In this document: piece by piece, positions 58,191 to 64,000 of the stretch | How positions within the stretch are numbered: position 1 is the stretch's first letter | Layout of the letters: each line of letters opens with the position of its first letter | Assembly (NCBI GenBank): GCA_015680685.1 | Contig: MNCI01009439.1 | Location: 456,492-520,491, forward strand | Length of the DNA: 64,000 nucleotides | Origin: Gnetum montanum | Taxonomy: Eukaryota > Streptophyta > Gnetopsida > Gnetales > Gnetaceae | Direction: 5' to 3' | Program-made: the position numbers and the translations under genes | Notes under the pieces: generated by a model | Told to the model about the DNA's origin: nothing | The model's input: only the letters and a program-made list of their open reading frames with translations | Databases searched by the model: none

Positions 58191-59466
58191 CATACATACA
58201 CCTCAATGAACTAAGTTCTAGACGTTGTGGGAAGGAGCTTATATAATTTACAAAAATTTTCCTTCTAGGGCCATGATGATCTACAAACCTGAGAGCTTGA
58301 ACAAGAAACAATTGGTCAACATACAACAAGTCAAACCTTTCCATGATCCTAAGTAAGCTAGTACAAAAAAAGCCTCATGGGATAGATAACCACACTCAAT
58401 CTTTCGAATCTCCTCCTTTCAACTTAGTTGTGGGGAAGATGACCATCCATGCTAATTATATAAGAAGCTCCTTAGTTTTTCACCCTTTTTATTTTACACA
58501 TTTTTTCACCTTGTTATTTTTACAAGTTTTTGTTTTACACATGCTTTATCTTATACCTTTTTTTTTTACATTATTAATTTTTCAAGATTTTTGTTTTATA
58601 ACATCGTTAGTATGTTTTATTTTTCTTAAGTATTTTATAATTTCTTGTATATTTTCCTTTATTTGGATGTGATTTTCTTATTGTGTTTTCTTAATAATAA
58701 CATGCCTTCTTGCCAACTAGGTATAATGTGGTTTGTTTGATGTGCGCATGTGTTATCCAATTATTTGATTGTTGGTGTCTAGATTCTAGCTTTGAATTTT
58801 GTTATGGATAAGTAGAACATGATTTCTTATTCATAACATAGATAGTGAGTCCACAACATCCATCCATCCACAAACTTTATGGTTTGCCTTGTTCTAGAAG
58901 TATGAGGTCTCTTTTTCATTAATAAAGCTATAACAAGCTTATGACTTTTATAGTTTCTAGATTTGGAAAGGATTCAAAGGTTTGAATAGGGTGTGACTTC
59001 AAGGGGACTCAGTACTCTTTGTGATTTTCTACTACTTGGGTGTATGTGTGTTTTCATGGATTTCTTACTATTCCATGTAGATTAATAATAGGAAGTTAAA
59101 TAAGTCTTTGCATGGTGTGGTTTCCATCATAAAAAAATAATGAGAATTCAAAGCATACCCCTTAGACAAAATAAATGAGCTATAAGCATTGGTTATGTGA
59201 CTAGAAAGACATGTTACCCATGCCTAAAGGTCCCCTCTAACTAAGACCCTTCCTCACTTCCTACTTCTCTTTTCTTCCTTAATAAGGAACTATGGTTGTT
59301 TTGTGGGAGCGCTCTTGTGTCTTAGGGGGTGGACTAGTCTTAGAGAGGTGATGCAACATCACTGAATGTGGTTGGTCTTGGTATAAACTAAGGATGAATT
59401 TTATCAAGTCATTTAATCACAAAATTCACAAGGAACTTCATGTGATCTTAATCAAGAAATCCATTA

Positions 59467-59503
<37 letters not shown>

Positions 59504-60402
59504 CCATTCTTTCCTTGTCTCACCTCACTACTCGTTTCATGTTTTTGTTTGATGTCTTGGTTTGATGTGTCAAAATTCTTAGGTAGTTTCTTACAGGTTT
59601 TTGTATCTAACTTTTCGTAACCATTAATCGTCCATGGGGCCCATAGACTCCTCAATTTGAAGTTATGCAAGTGCAATAAAGGGACTATGACTGCTTTGGG
59701 GAGGACCCACTTACATATCATCTAGGTGGATTAGGTAAGTTCTTTATCCTTAAACATCATCACAATCAAATCCTTTTGCATGCTCCATCAATGACATCTA
59801 ATTATGCACATTTTCACAACATTTTTCAATGAAACCCTCTTTTTATTATTGTGAATTCTTGAACCCTCTTTAAGCATTTCATCATGTTTAGACTTCTCAA
59901 AATTTAATGGGCTGCTTATCCATTTCACCTATGTTTTAACCTTTCTACTAACACTATTAATGAAATCAATTGACCATACTCACAACCTAGCCAAGTCTAA
60001 CTATCGATGGGACAAGGTACTTAAAAGTTATACGTTACACATTGCACACTAATCCATGATTTTGTTGTGATTGTAGTGGAAAGCATAGAGTGGAAGTAAG
60101 ATTATCTTCACCAAATGATAAGCAACCACACCATGTGATGAGGATCCTTCATGATCATTGAATCTTCTCCTTCACTCTTCAGCTACTAGAGGAGTTGGAT
60201 GTTAGTTTTGTCTAGGATGTTCCATTCTCTTGTCATGAACACCCAAGTTTGTAAACATTTGTAAATCCATACACTTAGGCACTTAGAATTTTTCTGTTCC
60301 ATCTAAGTTAGTTACATGTCAGTCAATAATCCCATACCTTCCCAATATTTTGTAAGGAACTTGTTCCTCCTTTTGTTCAATAGAGGGCAAGTTTTCATTT
60401 AG
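58191..60402 (+). other. C conserved 3' noncoding block
   Basis: It matches A 38780-39990 and parts of B. It contains a (CT)n run of about 28 bases at 59473 and polypyrimidine tracts at 58480-58680. No extra frame is visible; the rest to the purine tract (59720-60402) is unique AT-rich DNA. Confidence 0.55.
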
Positions 60403-60413
60403 TCGTGGGGGTA
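60403..60413 (+). other. C polypurine tract
   Basis: 'agtcgtgggggta' ends directly at the 3' LTR, the same string as in A. Confidence 0.7.
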
Positions 60414-61225
60414 TGATGAATAGTGTTTTATCTGGCTTTTATATTGGATATCTGATATCAAAGCCTCGATATCAAATACCCAATATTAGGACCCAAGATG
60501 CGATGTTGAATATTCGACATCACAAGGTATGTGCTAGCCTATAAATATAGTGCTTAGGCACATGGTTTCCATATAATTTTTTTCATAGCATAGTAGAGCT
60601 CTTGCAGTTTGTTTTCTCTAGAGTTAGAATATTTTCCAAAGTGCCCATAGTAGGAGTCATTAAGTGTACAGATCTTTAGACAAGCTTTCTAATCAAACCT
60701 TGTAGCACCGTCATTAGCTTAAATATTTTATTCATGCATTTAATGTTTATGCAATTTCCTTTAATGCTCTCAAGTAATTAAGCTAAGTAAGCTAGTTCGA
60801 TTAAATAGAAGTTAATTAAGCACATAAGTACAATCGCTTTGAGCATGCGTATGACTCTTGGTAATCCCAGCAACGCTTAATGTTTGATAACCCAGCAGCA
60901 TTATACGTGTTTAGAATGTGCATGGAAAGTGGGATTGGATACTTAAGCTAGGATAGTAACTTATTTATTAGCAATTAGATTACTTAAATTGATTCATAAA
61001 TTAAGTTTCAACTTGTTCTAATAATAAAAATCATGTGTCTCAATTACACTTAACCATGTAATTAAGCTCCACAAGTATAGTTGAGAAGACAACGATTGTC
61101 ACAATTAGCTTTCATGTCCTAGAACCAATGTACTTAGGAACTTAAGGTCTGCAAAATTCGATTAGATTATGTGTGAACACTTGTGATTTGTATGGTTGGG
61201 TGTAGGGGTACCTCATCACTCATCA
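60414..61225 (+). repeat. C 3' LTR
   Basis: It aligns with 51272-52136 but lacks an internal piece of about 45 bases near 60680 (the part with the polyadenylation-like 'aataaag' in the 5' copy). Confidence 0.92.
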
Positions 61226-61230
61226 ATAGG

Positions 61231-61863
61231 AATCATAATTTTCTCTTCTCTTTTTTGAGTTGTGATGGTTTCTTCATTATTTAAGTTCAGCTATTTTCCT
61301 AATTGTATAGCCTCATTAAAGTAGTTATTCAATGTTAACAAGTTTGGAATTTGTCTCAACCATATTGAAATATTGGGATTCACAACCTTAAGATAAGTGT
61401 CTCTAGGCATTTCATCTAATGATCTATATTGTCTTTGAAAGAGCCCAAAAATTCGTTGAAATTTAATGTTGAAATCTCTAATTGACTCCTTAACTCCCTA
61501 CTTAGCTTGTACCAACCCATAGTATGGTTGTTGTTGATTCAATTTATTGCCAAACTAGGCCAAGAAAAGGTTTTTCATATCATCCCAACTTGTAATAGCA
61601 TTTCTTGTTGAGTTTGAATACTAAATTTTAGTCATAACCTTTAAATTTGCTACGAACAACCTACAAGCTTGGTCTTGGTGTTAAATATTTGCATGAGCTA
61701 AAGCTAACTCAAACAAGTGAAGGTATTCTTCAGCTAAGTAAGCTTTTCCAAGAATAAAAGGCTCAGGCAAATATTTGTAGATTGCTTTAGGAAAATCATT
61801 GGAGTTTTGAAACCTTAAGGGTGTAACTCCTTGTCAAGGATTAGCTAATTTTGGATTTTTCAT
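61231..61863 (-). pseudogene. D2 gag N-terminal part, right of C
   Basis: On the minus strand from 61863: MKNPKLANP, stop, QGVTPLRFQNSNDFPKAIYK, KAYLAEEYLHLFELALAHAN, SWDDMKNLFLA, stop, FGNKLNQQQPYYGL and GVKESIRDFNIKFQRIFGLF, ending IQLGK, stop, LNLNNEET. It is collinear with the D1 gag residues 1-205. Stops fall where D1 has W or Q. Confidence 0.8.
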
Positions 61864-62257
61864 CCTATTAGGATTCCTTTTAATGGTTGAACTCTTATAT
61901 TTCGTCAGCATTCTCCTATAGACTGATAAACTAGGAAAGAAGAGATGAACTCTTTATCCTTCTTGTTTTTACTCCACTACTTGTCCCAAACTCAAAAAAC
62001 TTCTTTTTCTTCTTCTTCTAATGAATAATTAGTCTTATAATTAAAAATTTCCTTAAAACTTTTGAAATCTTTTAAACTACTAGTATGTTTGGTCATTAAC
62101 TCAAAATAATAGCTAAGAAATTTTTTTAAGCTCCTTCTAGTGCCAAAAAAGAACTATTGGTGCACTAGGACTATTAAGATCTTTGAATATAATAAGCTAT
62201 TAACTTATGAACTTAGATAAGAAATTTTCCTGTCCTCCTTCTAGCACCAAAAAGAAC
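61864..62257 (-). other. D2 leader with duplicated primer-site region
   Basis: The motif 'ccttctagcaccaaaaagaa' next to the LTR (62237) has a second, diverged copy about 110 bases further inside ('ccttctagtgccaaaaaaga', near 62130). There is no frame. Confidence 0.45.
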
Positions 62258-64000
62258 TCTTAGTGATTGTTTGGGACCACCAACACTTTCCTTCAATCTC
62301 ACGACTAGGATCATGGCAAATGAAGCTGTTCCTTTAAACTTGAGTTTAGGTGTTTGTTGGTATTTAGCAACACCAAGGCTTAGATTCCTCCAAATAAACT
62401 TTAGTGGTAATAGAGCGAACTAATAACAAATGTGTGTTTGTTGTTGTGAATGTTGGGTTTATGTATGAAATTGAAATTGGCTATTATAATAGAAATTTAT
62501 CTAACTTTGTTGAATACTATGAGTCATTAAAGATTCCTATTTTGTCAAGTGACTTAGTCTATATACTCCCTATAGTATGTTGCCTGAAATAAATAAAACT
62601 TCACCAAAATGCTTGAGCACAATTTTGCAAAAATCTACTCCTAATTTCACCTAGAGAGAAAGATCCACAAGAAAACTAGAAATAGAGCGAGATTCAAAAG
62701 GATTTTAAAAGAAGAAGGAAAAAAGCAGATTTGTCTGAAATCTCAAACATTTAAGTGAGATAAATTGAACATGAGGAAACACTTCGAAATAAAGTTATTC
62801 CAATTCAATCTAAAATATACTGAATTGTCCAAACTTTCTGAGCTCAACAAGTAATTTCACAAAAGACACTCTTATTAAACTACCAAAATGCTTTGTAAAC
62901 AACAAAATACAAGCTGTTATTTGGCTAGTTAAATAATTGTCAAGAATTGCAAATAATAGAGCTATTAGAAATGATTTAACAATTTCAAGATTAAAACATC
63001 AAGGAAAAGACTTTAAAAATTGAAGCTATTTCAAGTCATCTCAAAATATCAAAAATTCTTTAGACCCTCTAAACTCGAATAGGCAATTTCATAAAGACAT
63101 TATTATTAAATTGCTAAAGATGCTTTTCAAAGACAACATAAACTCTTATATGGCAACCAAATAGAAGTCCACAACTGCACAAAAATAGAGCAATAAGAGC
63201 AATCGAAAAATCCCAAAATTAAATGCCAAGCACAAAATGAGAGGAAAAAAACTTATACAATTAAGAAGCCATGCTTTACAAGTAATCTTCAATAATTCTT
63301 TCAAGTTCCTTCCTACCACTCTACCCTTGAAGCTCTTTTTACAATGGCTTTTGGGTAGTTACAAACATCATGAAAAATTATGGTGAGTTAGGGGTCTAGT
63401 TGTAACTACTATAAGAAGTTACCATCCTATAACCCACCTTTGTAATATATATTTTTATTCTTTTAAAAAAAATCTTAGCTATAGTAGTAGAAGTAGTAAC
63501 GATTGAGTTGGTGCATGCATGAATTCATTGCATACATGGATGAGATGTGTATGAATCTGCCAAGTAGTTATGTTATATATGACTTGGAAGAGGTGCAACT
63601 GTTAGCGGTAACAATCACTCTCATGCATGTGTGAAATGTGGCTCATGAGTTAATTGTCCACCAAAACGAATGCGCATTTAGTCTTATCTTCGGAATGAAG
63701 ATTCATCCATTTCCATCGCGGAATTCTCGTGTGAAACGACATCATGCTCTCATAGACTTGCACTAAGATTCGTGAATTAGCTTTTCCAACACGTGGATCA
63801 ATCGCTGCTGTTCATCACACCACTGGGCTCCATCATCATCATCGCCCACGTGGACTAGGTGCTGTAATTGCATCTGCGTTTGTTAGAGTCACAAGCGTAT
63901 TTATCTTCATTCAAGCGTTATTCCCTAGCTCCTCCTCATCATCATCGTCGGCATCAGCCTCAGCTTCAAGTTTTTTTTGCTTATGCAGAGACACACAAGC
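62258..64000 (-). repeat. D2 5' LTR, continues past window end
   Basis: It aligns throughout with 19158-20922. The junction to the leader is diverged ('ctcttagtgattgtttggga'), so the terminal CA is lost. Confidence 0.8.

Larger units (their letters stand above)
51272..61225 (+). mobile_element. C: full-length Athila-like Ty3/gypsy element
   Basis: The LTRs start TGATGAATAGTG and end CTCATCA, 865 and 812 bp. The 5-bp target duplication ATAGG is perfect (51267-51271 and 61226-61230), and the uninterrupted target sequence is visible in D1 at about 4837. The order is primer site, gag, protease, reverse transcriptase, RNase H, integrase, noncoding block, purine tract. The total is 9954 bp. Every domain has stops, so it cannot move by itself. 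It lacks the extra MAPK.. frame of A and B. Confidence 0.93.
19158..64000 (-). mobile_element. D2: second D-family gypsy-like element, hosting E and C
   Basis: Direct LTR repeats lie at 19158-20922 and from 62258 to past the window end. Between them, on the minus strand: leader (62257-61864), gag (61863-61231, then 51271-50700), protease (50700-50060), 3' internal (49953-50060 and 24503-23928), then cargo with a receptor-kinase fragment. C interrupts gag and E interrupts the 3' internal region. No reverse transcriptase belongs to D2. Its left LTR lies in a Tat-type pol frame. The right boundary is not seen. Confidence 0.7.

Noticed and set aside
59464-59721. Minus-strand frame ending in an Arg-Glu repeat
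   Set aside because: The repeat is only the translation of a CT microsatellite in the conserved noncoding block of C.

Overview
The window is nuclear DNA of a land plant with a large, transposon-filled genome. Evidence: almost every recognisable segment is a plant-type LTR retrotransposon (Ty3/gypsy of the Athila/Tat group with tRNA-Asp-like primer sites, and Ty1/copia with a DUF4219/UBN2 gag); there is a plant LRR receptor-kinase fragment; one gene remnant has plant-like introns; base composition is AT-rich. A gymnosperm or other giant-genome plant is plausible, but the sequence does not prove it. I found no rRNA, tRNA, CRISPR or bacterial feature, and no host gene that looks intact.

Layout, left to right. 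1-5948 is a gypsy-like element (D1, minus strand) cut by the window edge: 3' LTR (1-1080), a non-element cargo segment (1100-3178), a nearly intact gag-protease frame (5460 to 3412), leader, and the end of its 5' LTR. That LTR is joined head-to-head to an inverted copy of the same LTR (5955-6805). 6806-7030 is a short tandem array. 7332-12566 (minus) is a multi-exon gene remnant with at least five GT..AG introns. 13180-14449 and 17479-17850 are a degenerate array with a period of about 190 bp, split by a copia element F (14450-17478, minus). 17895-18480 holds two copies of another repeat. 18600-19157 is the start of a Tat/Ogre-type reverse transcriptase.

From 19158 to beyond 64000 is a second D element (D2, minus). 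It carries an LRR receptor-kinase pseudogene near its left LTR and has been hit repeatedly. Copia element E (24504-49952) sits in its 3' internal part. Athila-like element A (25464-44698) sits inside E's 5' LTR. The gag-only element B (32916-38774) sits inside A. A separate Athila-like element C (51272-61225) sits in D2's gag with a perfect 5-bp target duplication. The left side is therefore nested five deep: Tat pol > D2 > E > A > B.

How the parts relate. A and C encode gag, protease, reverse transcriptase, RNase H and integrase, all now broken. B, D, E and F keep gag (D also protease) but no polymerase, so they would have depended on enzymes supplied by other elements. A and B carry an extra 3' reading frame starting MAPK; in A it runs about 2 kb with about twenty stops but no frameshift. 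A, B and C share a conserved 3' noncoding block and the last 50 or so bases of the LTR.

The most interesting points are: two D copies with different gene-derived cargo at the same internal position; the spliced gene remnant; the large extra frame in A; active-site changes shared by related copies (protease G to R, integrase E to K); and LTR arrays of short palindromes that look like decayed GACGTC sites. Assembly flaws are visible: a 230-N gap and four single Ns, two of them flanked by exact duplications.
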